Shown here: positions 1 through 8,834 of the stretch, piece after piece
Position numbering within the stretch: position 1 is the stretch's first letter
How the letters are laid out: every line of letters begins with the position of its first letter
Origin: CAYREV01 sp964423345
GTDB taxonomy: Bacteria; Bacteroidota; Rhodothermia; Balneolales; Balneolaceae
Assembly: GCA_964423345.1 (NCBI GenBank)
Contig: CAYREV010000028.1
Coordinates: forward strand, 1 to 28,722
DNA length: 28,722 nt
Reading direction: 5' to 3'
The notes under the pieces: generated by a model
What the model was told of the DNA's origin: nothing
Seen by the model: the letters and a program-made list of their open reading frames with translations, nothing else
The model's database searches: none
Translations under genes and position numbers: made by a program

Positions 1-68
1 GCCACAATAGCGCAAACCTTGGTTGTTCCGATATCAAGACCGACGACAATTCTATCCTGCTCTTCCAT
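1..68 (-). CDS. ftsA: Cell division protein FtsA, N-terminal fragment
   Basis: Only the first 22 codons or so lie in the window; the gene continues beyond position 1. The start is read as MEEQDRIVVGLDIGTTKVCA, and the D-I-G-T-T-K phosphate-1 loop is typical of the actin/HSP70-fold ATPase FtsA. FtsA tethers FtsZ to the membrane and recruits later divisome proteins. It is the last visible gene of the dcw operon, 88 bp downstream of ftsQ, which is its usual place. No strong Shine-Dalgarno is seen before the ATG. The call rests on a short fragment plus gene order. Confidence 0.88.
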   Translation of the reverse strand, partial: MEEQDRIVVGLDIGTTKVCAIV

Positions 69-156
69 AATGTTATCCACGTACTGTTAAGATTTAGCTA
101 TCCGTTCCCGGCAGCGGCCGGTCGCAGACAGTGTTATTTCTATGTATTTAAACTCT

Positions 157-909
157 TCAGCTTTCCCTGGTTACGATCTGATTCCTGTAACGCAGGTCAA
201 TAGACCGCATACTGGCGATGCCCTTGCTTTTGATCACTTCACCGTAAAAGGCTTCCCAGTTTCGCAGCCGTCTTTTAAATTCCGTTTTGCCGAATACCAG
301 CTTGACCCCGTTTTCATGGGTCAATGCCACGACTCCGTTGTCCGACGTCCACGCTATTTCACTGATCGTGGCGTTGGATACCGGTTTTTTATTCATTGCA
401 GCCAAAAAATCGCGCACGGCGTAAAATGCCTCGCCCTTGAGCGTGTCGGTTCCTTCCGCATTAAAACCGTACAGCAGGGGGACGTCGACCGGTTTGCCGG
501 TTATTTTCGGAAGTACCACTCCTTCCAGGTCCACATAGTATTTCACCTTGTCGCTCATCAGCAGGGCCGCGGGCCTTCGTTCGGTGATACTGACAAGCAG
601 CTCTCCGCCGGGCTCGACTTGCAGGTCTGTTTTTTGGACATACGGTATTCGCTCTACCTGGTGTATAATTTTCATGAAGTCGAGACTGTCGGGTTTGATG
701 CCCGTGGGTACCTCCACCTGCTGCTGCAGCTGTTGTGTGCTGACAAAATAATTGCCTTCAAAACGAACCTCGCGAATGGTCATATTCTGTTCCCAGTAAA
801 AACCGGCCAGCACGGCCAGCCCCATCACCAGCAGGGCACCGGCTATCCACGGGACGGGGTTGAATCCCGCCGACGCTTTTTCGCTGTTATCTGTTTTCTT
901 TTTTGTCAT
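157..909 (-). CDS. ftsQ: Cell division protein FtsQ (POTRA domain)
   Basis: A 250-residue bitopic membrane protein. It has a lysine-rich cytoplasmic N-terminus, one transmembrane helix at about residues 20-38, then a POTRA-like segment from about residue 44 (TIREVRFEGNYFVS) and a conserved periplasmic beta domain (VSITERRPAALL). FtsQ links early cytoplasmic division proteins to the periplasmic septal synthesis complex with FtsL and FtsB. It starts 2 bp after the murC stop and precedes ftsA, which is the standard order. FtsQ proteins diverge strongly in sequence, so topology and context carry much of the call. Confidence 0.9.
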   Translation of the reverse strand: MTKKKTDNSEKASAGFNPVPWIAGALLVMGLAVLAGFYWEQNMTIREVRFEGNYFVSTQQLQQQVEVPTGIKPDSLDFMKIIHQVERIPYVQKTDLQVEPGGELLVSITERRPAALLMSDKVKYYVDLEGVVLPKITGKPVDVPLLYGFNAEGTDTLKGEAFYAVRDFLAAMNKKPVSNATISEIAWTSDNGVVALTHENGVKLVFGKTEFKRRLRNWEAFYGEVIKSKGIASMRSIDLRYRNQIVTRES

Positions 910-911
910 CC

Positions 912-2342
912 TTAATTACCGTTCAGTTTTTCAAGCCCCGCTTCCAGTGCTTCGACAAAGTCTTCTCCGTATGTATAGATATCTCCCGCCCCCATGGTGA
1001 TGACCACGTCGCCGGGCTCGACAATTTCTTTCAAACAGCCGGGCAGATCCTGCTTTTCCTCTACATAGTGAACCTGGCGGTGGCCGTATTCCCGGGCCGA
1101 GTCGGCAATAAGTTTGCCGGAAACTCCTTCGATGGGCTGTTCCCTGGAGGGATACACATCGGTGATCACACATACCTCGGCATCGAAAAAGGAGGATCCG
1201 AAATCCTTGTAGAGGTCGCGGGTCCGCGAGTAGAGGTGAGGCTGAAATACGGCGACGATACGGCGGTCTTTCCAGCCGTTGCGTGCCGCCTGCAAGGTTG
1301 CCTGCACTTCGGTCGGGTGGTGGGCATAGTCGTCGATGACGATCACCCCATCCCGGTCGGCTTTCAGCTGGAAACGGCGGAAAACGCCCTGGAACCGTTC
1401 CAGGCCCGATTTAATGTTTTGAAAATCGATATCCAGCTCCAGTCCCACAGCGATGGCGGCCAGCGCGTTTTTAACGTTATGCTCTCCGGGCGCTTTCAGG
1501 TGGATCTCACCCAGTTCCTCTCCTTCATGAAGCACGGTAAAAGTGCTGTAGAACTGATCGACTTCTATATCCGTGCCCCGGATGTCGGCCTGCGGCGTCA
1601 AGCCGTAGGTCAGGGTCCTCCGGTCGATTTCGGGTATAATGCTTCTGACGTTGTCGTCGTCGAGGCAAAGCACAACGGCCCCGTAGAAGGGGACCTTGTT
1701 GGCAAATTTTATAAACGCCTCTTTTACATCGTCGAGGTTGTCATAAATATCAAGATGTTCGGGCTCGATATTGGTGATGACCGCCAGGGAAGGGGTCAGG
1801 CGCAGGAAGGTGCGGTCAAACTCGTCGGCTTCAACGACGATGATATCGCCCTTGCCCACTACCGCATTGGTCTTGGAGAAGCTGTGTACCTTGCCGCCGA
1901 CGATGATCGTGGGGTCGAAGCTGCCGTCCTGAATGACGTGCCCGGCCATGGTGGTGGTTGTGGTTTTCCCGTGGGTTCCGGCGATGCCCACGCCGTATTT
2001 CATGCGCATCAGCTCCGCAAGCATCTCGGCCCTTTTGATAACGGGAATGCCCCGGTCGAGGGCGGCCCTGGTTTCAATATTCTCTTCGGCCTTGACGGCA
2101 CTGGTATACACGACCACATCGGCCCCTTCAATATTCTTTTCATCGTGTCCGATGTGTATGTCGGCCCCCAGCTCCTCGAGGCGTTCTATGGTATCGCCCA
2201 TGCTGGCGTCGGATCCGGTAATCTTATACCCCTTCAGCAGCAGGATTTCGGCCATCCCGCTCATACCTATGCCACCGATTCCCACCATGTGAATATGGTG
2301 TGTTCGACCAAAAATAGGTTGTGTTTGAATTTGTTTACTCAT
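912..2342 (-). CDS. murC: UDP-N-acetylmuramate--L-alanine ligase MurC
   Basis: A 476-residue cytoplasmic Mur ligase that adds L-alanine to UDP-MurNAc, the first amino acid of the peptidoglycan stem peptide. The N-terminal dinucleotide-like domain shows HMVGIGGIGMSGMAE at residues 18-32. The ATP-binding loop AGTHGKTTTTT lies at about residues 121-131, followed by a central domain (EADEFDRTFL, NIEPEHLDIYDN) and a C-terminal domain with DDYAHHPTEV and FQPHLYSRT. Length is normal for the family. The start codon directly abuts the murG stop, so translation is probably coupled. It lies between murG and ftsQ. Confidence 0.97.
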   Translation of the reverse strand: MSKQIQTQPIFGRTHHIHMVGIGGIGMSGMAEILLLKGYKITGSDASMGDTIERLEELGADIHIGHDEKNIEGADVVVYTSAVKAEENIETRAALDRGIPVIKRAEMLAELMRMKYGVGIAGTHGKTTTTTMAGHVIQDGSFDPTIIVGGKVHSFSKTNAVVGKGDIIVVEADEFDRTFLRLTPSLAVITNIEPEHLDIYDNLDDVKEAFIKFANKVPFYGAVVLCLDDDNVRSIIPEIDRRTLTYGLTPQADIRGTDIEVDQFYSTFTVLHEGEELGEIHLKAPGEHNVKNALAAIAVGLELDIDFQNIKSGLERFQGVFRRFQLKADRDGVIVIDDYAHHPTEVQATLQAARNGWKDRRIVAVFQPHLYSRTRDLYKDFGSSFFDAEVCVITDVYPSREQPIEGVSGKLIADSAREYGHRQVHYVEEKQDLPGCLKEIVEPGDVVITMGAGDIYTYGEDFVEALEAGLEKLNGN

Positions 2343-3506
2343 TCAGTTCACCTGTTGTCGGGATATTTCCAATATCTCTTTTGCAATATGGTCGGCGGCA
2401 TCGGGACGCGACAGTTTCAATGCTGCCTCTTTCATCCGGGCCAGCCGATCCTCATTAAAAATGATCTCCTTGACTTTTTCGGCCAGCGTCGATACCGCTT
2501 CCCCATCTTCAATCAATTCCGCCGCCCCCACTTCGACCATCGACCGGGCGTTGAGCGTCTGGTGGTCGCCCGCAACATTGGGCGAGGGTATGAGGAGGCT
2601 CGGTTTGCCGGTCAATGCCAGTTCGGAGCAGGATAGTGCTCCGGCGCGGCTGACCACCAGGTCGGCCGCCTCGTAGGCTTCCGGCATGTTATGCAGGAAA
2701 TCCTCCAGCCTCAGCCGATCGTAATCTTCGGTATGCAGCTTCATATGCAGTTCGTCATAATACCTTGAGCCACACTGCCAAATAATCTGCAGGTCCAGCT
2801 CTTCATGCAGGGTTTCCAGGTTGCGGGCCATTGCGTCGTTGATGGTTTTGGCTCCGCCGCTTCCCCCGAGTACGAGCAGGGTCTTTCTGTTTTCATTGAA
2901 ATCGAATGACGCATAAGCCTTGTGGGGATCGACGCCGGTCAGTTTCTTGCGGGTCGGGTTCCCGGTCATCCTGGTTTTGCCCTCCGGCAGATATTGTTCG
3001 GCATTTTCAAAAGCTGTGAAGATGACCTCCGCATGCCTGGCCAGCAGGCGGTTGGTTACCCCGGGGTAGCTGTTCTGTTCCTGGATGACCAGGGGAATAT
3101 TCTTTTTGGCGGCCACCCAGCCTACCGGTCCGGCTGCATATCCGCCGCAGGCAACCACTACATGGGGGTTAAAATTCGAGATGATACCGGAGCTCTGTAC
3201 GATACTGGCCAGCAGCTTAACCGGAAAGAGGATATTCTTAAGGGTAAACCGGCGGTGGAATCCGCTGATCCATAGGCCTTTGATATCATAGCCTGCCTTG
3301 GGTACCGCCTCCCACTCCAAGTGGTTTTTGGTACCTGCAAAGAGGATTTCCGTTTTGTCATGCCTGTTGCGCAGGGCATCGGCAATAGCAATAGCCGGAT
3401 ACACATGACCACCAGTACCACCGGCCGCTATGAGGACCCGAAGGTCTCTCATAGCGGGGGTGGCTGGTCCGTCCTGCGATGATATGTCCTTGATCGCGCT
3501 ATGCAT
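2343..3506 (-). CDS. murG: Undecaprenyldiphospho-muramoylpentapeptide beta-N-acetylglucosaminyltransferase MurG
   Basis: MurG adds GlcNAc to lipid I to make lipid II on the inner face of the membrane. The glycosyltransferase-28 N-domain shows AAGGTGGHVYPAIAIA at about residues 27-42. The C-domain shows VLGGSGGAKTIN and the UDP-GlcNAc site SRAGALSCSELALTGKPSLL. The longest frame has 387 codons and overlaps the end of ftsW by 8 bp. An internal ATG at 3452 (residue 19, MRDLRVLIAAGG) gives a protein closer to the usual start. A GGAAG stretch about 12 bases before the 3506 start favours the longer form only weakly, so the start is uncertain. Confidence 0.95.
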   Translation of the reverse strand: MHSAIKDISSQDGPATPAMRDLRVLIAAGGTGGHVYPAIAIADALRNRHDKTEILFAGTKNHLEWEAVPKAGYDIKGLWISGFHRRFTLKNILFPVKLLASIVQSSGIISNFNPHVVVACGGYAAGPVGWVAAKKNIPLVIQEQNSYPGVTNRLLARHAEVIFTAFENAEQYLPEGKTRMTGNPTRKKLTGVDPHKAYASFDFNENRKTLLVLGGSGGAKTINDAMARNLETLHEELDLQIIWQCGSRYYDELHMKLHTEDYDRLRLEDFLHNMPEAYEAADLVVSRAGALSCSELALTGKPSLLIPSPNVAGDHQTLNARSMVEVGAAELIEDGEAVSTLAEKVKEIIFNEDRLARMKEAALKLSRPDAADHIAKEILEISRQQVN

Positions 3507-4692
3507 AAAAAACCGGTTTCTTCCTGTTGCGGTTATGCTTCGAGATATTCAGCAGGATGCCGGTCATCAATCCGGCAAAAAGCATGCTGGTTCCGCCATA
3601 GCTAACAAAAGGCATGGGCAGGCCGGTGACCGGCAGAAGTCCGCTGGCCACCCCTGCATTAACAAAACCGTAGATAACGAGTGTTAGTGTACAAGCGACT
3701 GCCATAAGGGTGCCCACGGTGTCGGGAGCGTTTTTGGCGATAACGGCAATACCCCTGAACAGTATCAGCGTAAAGATGAAAATCAGGGATATGGAGCCGA
3801 TCAGCCCGTATTCTTCGGCGATGATGGCAAAGATGAAATCGTTGTATGGAGCCGGAAGGAAGTCGCGCTGGGTGCTCTTGCCAATCCCCACGCCGAATAT
3901 TTCACCCTGGGCGATGGCAATGTGCGCCTGTTGTGCCTGGTATCCCTCCGCACTGTTGAATTTCTCACTGTTGATATCCACTACCTGGTTTACATACTGG
4001 TGAATCCGGCTCTGCCGTTCGGCCGACTGAATGAGCAGGGCCGAGGCGCCGATTAAACCGACCAGTAGCAGCCCCCCAAGCTGAAGCATGCTGATACGGC
4101 CGATAAACATGAGCAGCAGGCTCATGCCCATGAGAATGGCGGCACTGCTGAAGTCTTCGATGCCTATCAATCCGCAGGTGATCGTCACCCAGAACAGGAT
4201 GGGCAGAAACGCTTTTTTGAAATCCTTGATATAGGCCTGCTTCTCATCCAGCAGTACGGCCACATGTATGAGCAGGGCTACGGATGCAAAAGAGGAGGGC
4301 TGGAACGAAAAGCCGCCCAGGCTGAGATAACGTTTGGCGCCGAATACCTCCGTACCGAACATCATGACCGCTACCAGCAGAACCCAGCTGATCACCATGC
4401 TGATGCGGCTGAATTTGGCTACGGTTCGATAATCTATCTTTGAGGCGATGAGCATCACAAAGAAGGCTATAGCCAGCTTTATCATGTGCTCGACCACCAG
4501 CGAGCCGGCTGTAGTATGTTTGGTTTCCGCGAAATAGGCGATGGCGGAATACACAGCGAGGACGCCGAATATCATCAGGATGATCACTGCCACCAGCAAG
4601 ACCCGGTCACTGCCCTGCTTGGGCGTGTCGATATCGTCCGGGCTGGTGCCCATGATTGAAGATATTTTGGTATTTGGCGTGGTGTAAATCAC
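3499..4692 (-). CDS. ftsW: SEDS-family peptidoglycan glycosyltransferase FtsW
   Basis: A 397-residue polytopic membrane protein of the SEDS family, which polymerises septal glycan from lipid II together with its partner class B PBP (here the transpeptidase at 8835-10988). About ten hydrophobic segments are visible. Family signatures include GAKRYLSLGGFSFQPSSFA (residues ~119-137), FGVGIGKSTQRDFLPAPYNDFIFAIIAEE, and the C-terminal GLPMPFVSYGGTSML. It lies between murD and murG as in most dcw clusters. A 40-bp gap separates it from murD, and its end overlaps the longest murG frame. Confidence 0.95.
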   Translation of the reverse strand: MIYTTPNTKISSIMGTSPDDIDTPKQGSDRVLLVAVIILMIFGVLAVYSAIAYFAETKHTTAGSLVVEHMIKLAIAFFVMLIASKIDYRTVAKFSRISMVISWVLLVAVMMFGTEVFGAKRYLSLGGFSFQPSSFASVALLIHVAVLLDEKQAYIKDFKKAFLPILFWVTITCGLIGIEDFSSAAILMGMSLLLMFIGRISMLQLGGLLLVGLIGASALLIQSAERQSRIHQYVNQVVDINSEKFNSAEGYQAQQAHIAIAQGEIFGVGIGKSTQRDFLPAPYNDFIFAIIAEEYGLIGSISLIFIFTLILFRGIAVIAKNAPDTVGTLMAVACTLTLVIYGFVNAGVASGLLPVTGLPMPFVSYGGTSMLFAGLMTGILLNISKHNRNRKKPVFYA

Positions 4693-4732
4693 TCGGTTAT
4701 TATCGGCAGTTGTCGGTTGTTATGATTGTGTT

Positions 4733-6094
4733 TTATAAGCCATTGACGATACGCTTAAACTCGTTGCCCCGGTGTTCGTAGTTCTCGTACATGTCGAAGG
4801 ATGAACAGGCGGGGCTGAGCAGGACGATCTCGCCTCGCTTTGCATATTTTTTCCCATAGCGTACCGCTTCGTTCATGGTATCTGCTGCCACATAACGGGG
4901 GACCACATTTTTGAGTTGTTCCTCGATCATCGGCCGGGCTTCGCCGATGGCTACGATGGTATGGACTTTTTCACGCAGCTGTTCAATAAGCTTGGTGTAG
5001 TCGTTGCCCTTGTCACGCCCGCCGAGAATCAATACCATGGGGATGTTATAACTGTCAAGGGCATACCATACGGCATTGATGTTGGTGGCCTTGCTGTCGT
5101 TGATATACTGTACGCCGTCGACGGTCCGGACCTGTTCAAGGCGGTGTTCCACCCCTTCAAAAGAGCGCAGGCTTTCACGAATTACGTCGTTTTTAATTTC
5201 CGAAGCCCGGGCTGCCAGCGCCGTGGCCAGTCCGTTATTTACATTGTGGCTTCCTTGTAGTCCTAATTCGCTTATGGGCATAAGTACTTCTTCTTTTTCA
5301 TTCATTTTAATTATGATATCGCTGTCCCGGATAAATGCGCCGCGGGGTACTTCCGACCGGTTGGAAAAGGCCAGCAGCCGCGGTGCGTCGTCTTTTTTTT
5401 TAAGTTCCCGGACATGCGTCGCAATAGACGGATCATCATGATGGTAGATGAACCAGTCGTCCTGCGTTTGGTTTTCCGTAATTCGAAATTTCGATGCGGC
5501 ATATTTCTCAAAATTGTTTTCGTACCGGTCCAGGTGGTCGGGGGTGATATTCAGGATCAAGCTCACCCTCGGGTGGAAAGTGTCTGTGTGATCGAGCTGA
5601 AAGCTGCTTACTTCCAGCAGGGCCGTTTTATCAGGGGCCGACTCCTCCACCTTGTCCGAAAAGGCATAGCCCACATTGCCGCCCAGGATATGGGGCCTGC
5701 CTGCGGTCTTCCAGGTATGGTCGAGCCAGTGTGCGACGGTGGTCTTGCCGTTGCTGCCCGTTACGGCAACAATGGGGCTGCTGTTAAACCAGCTTGCGAC
5801 CTCCATTTCCGAAAACACCTCTTTACCCGCCCCGATATACTCCTGTACCAGCGGGGCCCGGGTCGGGACGCCCGGACTCAGCACTACAAAATCGCCGGCC
5901 TGGGCTTTGGCCGTATGGCCGCCCTCCTCAAAATTGATCTCTTCCCTGAGCAGCCGCTCCTTTGCCTGTCCGTCGATACTGCCGTTGTCAGAAACAAAGA
6001 CATCGGCGCCGTGGCGATGCAGCAATGACGCAACGGCCACACCGCTACGGGCGGCGCCTACTACAACGATATGTTTGTTTTCAACTTCTCTCAT
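4733..6094 (-). CDS. murD: UDP-N-acetylmuramoyl-L-alanine--D-glutamate ligase MurD
   Basis: A 453-residue cytoplasmic Mur ligase that adds D-glutamate to UDP-MurNAc-L-Ala. It has VVVGAARSGVAVA near the N-terminus, the P-loop GSNGKTT at about residues 113-119, NITPDHLDRYENN in the central domain, and INDSKATNINAV and LILGGRDKGNDYTKL near the C-terminus. The frame is open up to 6178, but I chose the ATG at 6094. It overlaps the mraY stop as ATGA and gives the normal family start (MREVENKHIVVVGAA). The longer version would add 28 unsupported residues inside mraY. Confidence 0.96.
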   Translation of the reverse strand: MREVENKHIVVVGAARSGVAVASLLHRHGADVFVSDNGSIDGQAKERLLREEINFEEGGHTAKAQAGDFVVLSPGVPTRAPLVQEYIGAGKEVFSEMEVASWFNSSPIVAVTGSNGKTTVAHWLDHTWKTAGRPHILGGNVGYAFSDKVEESAPDKTALLEVSSFQLDHTDTFHPRVSLILNITPDHLDRYENNFEKYAASKFRITENQTQDDWFIYHHDDPSIATHVRELKKKDDAPRLLAFSNRSEVPRGAFIRDSDIIIKMNEKEEVLMPISELGLQGSHNVNNGLATALAARASEIKNDVIRESLRSFEGVEHRLEQVRTVDGVQYINDSKATNINAVWYALDSYNIPMVLILGGRDKGNDYTKLIEQLREKVHTIVAIGEARPMIEEQLKNVVPRYVAADTMNEAVRYGKKYAKRGEIVLLSPACSSFDMYENYEHRGNEFKRIVNGL

Positions 6095-7227
6095 CGCAGC
6101 TTCAGGGTTAATAGACTCAGTATTCCCAGCAGTACGGCTATGATCCAGAAGCGCACTACAATTTTTGCTTCCGACCATCCCTTTTTCTCAAAGTGATGGT
6201 GGATGGGGGTCATCAGGAAGACCCGACGCCCCTCCCCGTACTTCTTCCGGGTGTATTTGAAATAGGTTGTCTGAATAATCACCGACAGGGTCTCCAGGAA
6301 GAATATTCCGCAGACCACGGGTAGCAGCAGTTCCTTGTGCAGCATCAGGGCCAGGGCACCGAAGGCACCGCCGAGGGCGAGTGAACCCGTATCGCCCATA
6401 AAGACTTCGGCCGGATGTGTGTTGTACCAGAGAAAACCCATACAGGCGCCCACCAGTGCCGAACAAAAAACGGTCAGTTCGCCGGCACCGGGGAGGTAGA
6501 GAATATTCAGGAAGTCCGAAAAGTCTGTTCTGCCCGACACATAGGCGAAAATGCCCAGTATGAGGCCCGCAATAGCCGAAGTCCCCGCCGCGAGTCCGTC
6601 AAGTCCGTCCGTCAGGTTGGTAGCATTGCTGGTGGCCGTGATAATGAAGATCACTACGGGTATGTAGATGAGCCAGCCCAGCATCTCTCCCAGCACGGCA
6701 TAGTCGATGTTTACATTTTTCAGGAAGGGCACGGTAGAAAGCGTATTGAAATCCTGGAACTCGGGCCATGCATAGAGCACCGAACCCAGCGCAATGCCCA
6801 CCGTAATCTGGCCGGCCAGCTTGAAACGCCCGCTTAGTCCCGACTTGTCTTTCTTTACCACTTTAATATAGTCGTCCACAAAGCCGACAATGCCAAGGAT
6901 GAGGGTGACGAGGATTATCATCCAGGTGTAGATGCTGTCCATCGGCATCCACAGCAGGGCGGGGATGAGTACCGCCAGAAGTATTATGATACCTCCCATG
7001 GTGGGGGTATGGGCCTTCCCAAGGTGGGTATCGAGGCCGATATCTTCCCGTATCACTTCCCGGAGCTGCATTTTTTCCAGCCAGCGTATGATGCGTTTGC
7101 CGATAAGCAGGCTGATAAAGAGAGCCATGGCGGCTGCTACGGCGCTGCGGGTAGTGATGAACGCAAAAGCGCTGAAGCCCGGGGGGGCGTACATCTTTTC
7201 AAGCCAGTTAATGAGTTCGTAAAGCAT
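6091..7227 (-). CDS. mraY: Phospho-N-acetylmuramoyl-pentapeptide transferase MraY
   Basis: A 378-residue integral membrane enzyme that transfers phospho-MurNAc-pentapeptide to undecaprenyl phosphate, making lipid I. Signatures are KAHTPTMGGIIIL near residue 70, the acidic segment GFVDDYIKVVKKD, NATNLTDGLDGLAAG, and the C-terminal TPIHHHFEKKGWSEAKIV. Around ten membrane helices are visible, and length is normal. It overlaps murE by ATGA at 7225-7229. A GAGGTGA Shine-Dalgarno lies a few bases upstream of its ATG, inside the end of murE. Confidence 0.97.
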   Translation of the reverse strand: MLYELINWLEKMYAPPGFSAFAFITTRSAVAAAMALFISLLIGKRIIRWLEKMQLREVIREDIGLDTHLGKAHTPTMGGIIILLAVLIPALLWMPMDSIYTWMIILVTLILGIVGFVDDYIKVVKKDKSGLSGRFKLAGQITVGIALGSVLYAWPEFQDFNTLSTVPFLKNVNIDYAVLGEMLGWLIYIPVVIFIITATSNATNLTDGLDGLAAGTSAIAGLILGIFAYVSGRTDFSDFLNILYLPGAGELTVFCSALVGACMGFLWYNTHPAEVFMGDTGSLALGGAFGALALMLHKELLLPVVCGIFFLETLSVIIQTTYFKYTRKKYGEGRRVFLMTPIHHHFEKKGWSEAKIVVRFWIIAVLLGILSLLTLKLR

Positions 7228-8711
7228 CAGGTCACCTCGCCGTTTTGGTTGCGGTTCCTGTTGCCCAGTGCTTCACGAGCCACTTCCCGGTCGTCGAAGG
7301 GCAGGCGTTCGCCGCCGACTTCCTGGTAGGTTTCGTGGCCTTTGCCGGCTATCAATACCATGGCGCGGTCGTCGCATTCCAGTATGGCCCGGCCTATGGC
7401 TTCACGCCTGTCGGGGATGCGCAGTACCCCTTCGGTATTATGGAATCCACGCATAATATCTTCAATTATATCCTCCGGATGTTCATTGCGGGGGTTGTCG
7501 GAGGTGACAATAAGGCGGTCGCCGTATTTTTCGGCCACCTCTGCCATTGCGGGACGTTTGGCCTTATCCCTGTTTCCGCCGCATCCAAAGACCACCCATA
7601 GCTCCTGATCCGTTTCCTTCAGGCTGTTAAGCGTACTCAGTACGTTTTCCAGGGCGTCGGGGGTGTGGGCATAGTCAACCAGCACGGTAGGCCCGGTAGT
7701 GTCGGGAGTATGGGTGACCCGCTCCAGGCGTCCGGCTGCACCCGATGCCGACTCCAGGGCACGTGAAATTGTGGTGAACTCATATCCCAGGGCCCGGCAT
7801 ATCAGTACGGCTTCGGCTACGTTGTAGGCGTTGAATGTGCCTACCAGTGAGGAGCTGAATTCCACACCCCCGATTTTGAGTGTCAGTCCTTCGGGAGTGT
7901 TGGAGATGATCTCGCAGGCATAGGTCAGTTCCCTTTCAAAGCTGAAATCAATGATCCGGGCGGGGCAGTCCAGTGCAATATATTTTCCCTGTTCATCGTC
8001 CTGGTTGATCACAGCCCAGGCATCGGGGTAGAGATCGTCGAACAGTTTTTTCTTGACCCGTGCATACTCCTCCAGGCTGCCGTGGTAGTCGAGGTGATCG
8101 TGACTCAGGTTTGTAAAGGCGGCCACCTCAAAGTGGATGCCTTCCACACGCTGCTGGTCAATGGCGTGTGAGGATACTTCCATGACCAGATGGGTGGAGC
8201 CGGCCTCGGTCATCTTTTTCATGTCCCGTGCCAGCTCAATGGGGTCGGCCGTCGTAAGAAGGCTGTCCAGTTCTTCGTTATAGATTCTTTTGGCAACCGT
8301 ACCGAGCAGGGAGGGCCGGGCGCCGCCCAGCTCCATAAGCAGCTGGTAGGTGAGGGTGGCGACGGTAGTCTTGCCGTTTGTGCCGGTTATACCGATGACC
8401 TTGAGCTCTTCGGCGGGAAAGCCGTGAAATGCTTGGGCAAGGGGACCCAGGAGGGCACGGGTGTCGGCCACTTCAAGGGTGCAGGCATCCTCGACGCTGT
8501 GGGAGGCGTCTTCGCAGATAACCACGGAAGCCCCGTTGGCGACGGCATCCTCAATATAGAGGTGTCCGTCAGCCTGCAGTCCTTCAATAGCGATGAAGAC
8601 CGAACCTTTGCCGGCTTCACGCGAATCATGCGTGAGCATACCGATCTCATCGGGCTCGGGCCCCGTCACGCCTGTCGGCTTGCAATAATTTTTCAGCTCC
8701 TCGAAGGTCAT
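7227..8711 (-). CDS. murE: UDP-N-acetylmuramoyl-L-alanyl-D-glutamate--2,6-diaminopimelate ligase MurE
   Basis: A 494-residue cytoplasmic Mur ligase adding the third stem-peptide residue. The P-loop ITGTNGKTTVATL is at about residues 108-120, NLSHDHLDYHGS at 201-212, and DYAHTPDALENVL at 346-358. The substrate-selecting motif reads DNPRNEHPE (about 405-413). The DNPR form with arginine is the established signature for meso-diaminopimelate rather than lysine ligases, so this organism should have DAP-type peptidoglycan. A 123-bp noncoding stretch with a striking inverted-repeat structure separates it from the upstream transpeptidase gene. Confidence 0.97.
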   Translation of the reverse strand: MTFEELKNYCKPTGVTGPEPDEIGMLTHDSREAGKGSVFIAIEGLQADGHLYIEDAVANGASVVICEDASHSVEDACTLEVADTRALLGPLAQAFHGFPAEELKVIGITGTNGKTTVATLTYQLLMELGGARPSLLGTVAKRIYNEELDSLLTTADPIELARDMKKMTEAGSTHLVMEVSSHAIDQQRVEGIHFEVAAFTNLSHDHLDYHGSLEEYARVKKKLFDDLYPDAWAVINQDDEQGKYIALDCPARIIDFSFERELTYACEIISNTPEGLTLKIGGVEFSSSLVGTFNAYNVAEAVLICRALGYEFTTISRALESASGAAGRLERVTHTPDTTGPTVLVDYAHTPDALENVLSTLNSLKETDQELWVVFGCGGNRDKAKRPAMAEVAEKYGDRLIVTSDNPRNEHPEDIIEDIMRGFHNTEGVLRIPDRREAIGRAILECDDRAMVLIAGKGHETYQEVGGERLPFDDREVAREALGNRNRNQNGEVT

Positions 8712-8740
8712 GTTGCTTCGGTTAACGGTTGTTGATTATT

Positions 8741-8805
8741 GTTACCGGCGGGAGGTTGTCTAACTTCCCGAGGCACCGGAAATTATTTCCGATGCCACCG
8801 GTAAC
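8741..8805. repeat. Three-way-junction inverted-repeat element between ftsI and murE
   Basis: Three nested inverted repeats fill 65 bases almost without unpaired positions. The outer arms are GTTACCGG (8741-8748) and CCGGTAAC (8798-8805). Inside, the first hairpin has CGGGAGGTT (8749-8757), loop GTCT, and AACTTCCCG (8762-8770), with one wobble. After a single A, the second has GGCACCGGAAAT (8772-8783) and ATTTCCGATGCC (8785-8796) around one central T, with one mismatch that is a G-U or A-C pair depending on strand. Single A bases (8771, 8797) sit at the junction. There is no T tract, so it is not an intrinsic terminator. It could be a REP-like repeat, an RNA-processing or stability element in the dcw mRNA, or a protein-binding site. 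Confidence 0.8.
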
Positions 8806-8834
8806 GGTTCACTAATTCTTGAACTCATTCCATT

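Noticed and set aside
903..2636. Long open plus-strand frame of 577 codons
   Set aside because: It runs antisense through murC and the end of murG, which are unambiguous; its translation shows no domain pattern and is explained by the base composition of the opposite strand.
6095..6178. Longer MurD with 28 extra N-terminal residues
   Set aside because: The extension lies within the 3' end of mraY and does not look like MurD; the ATGA overlap at 6091-6094 gives the family-typical start.
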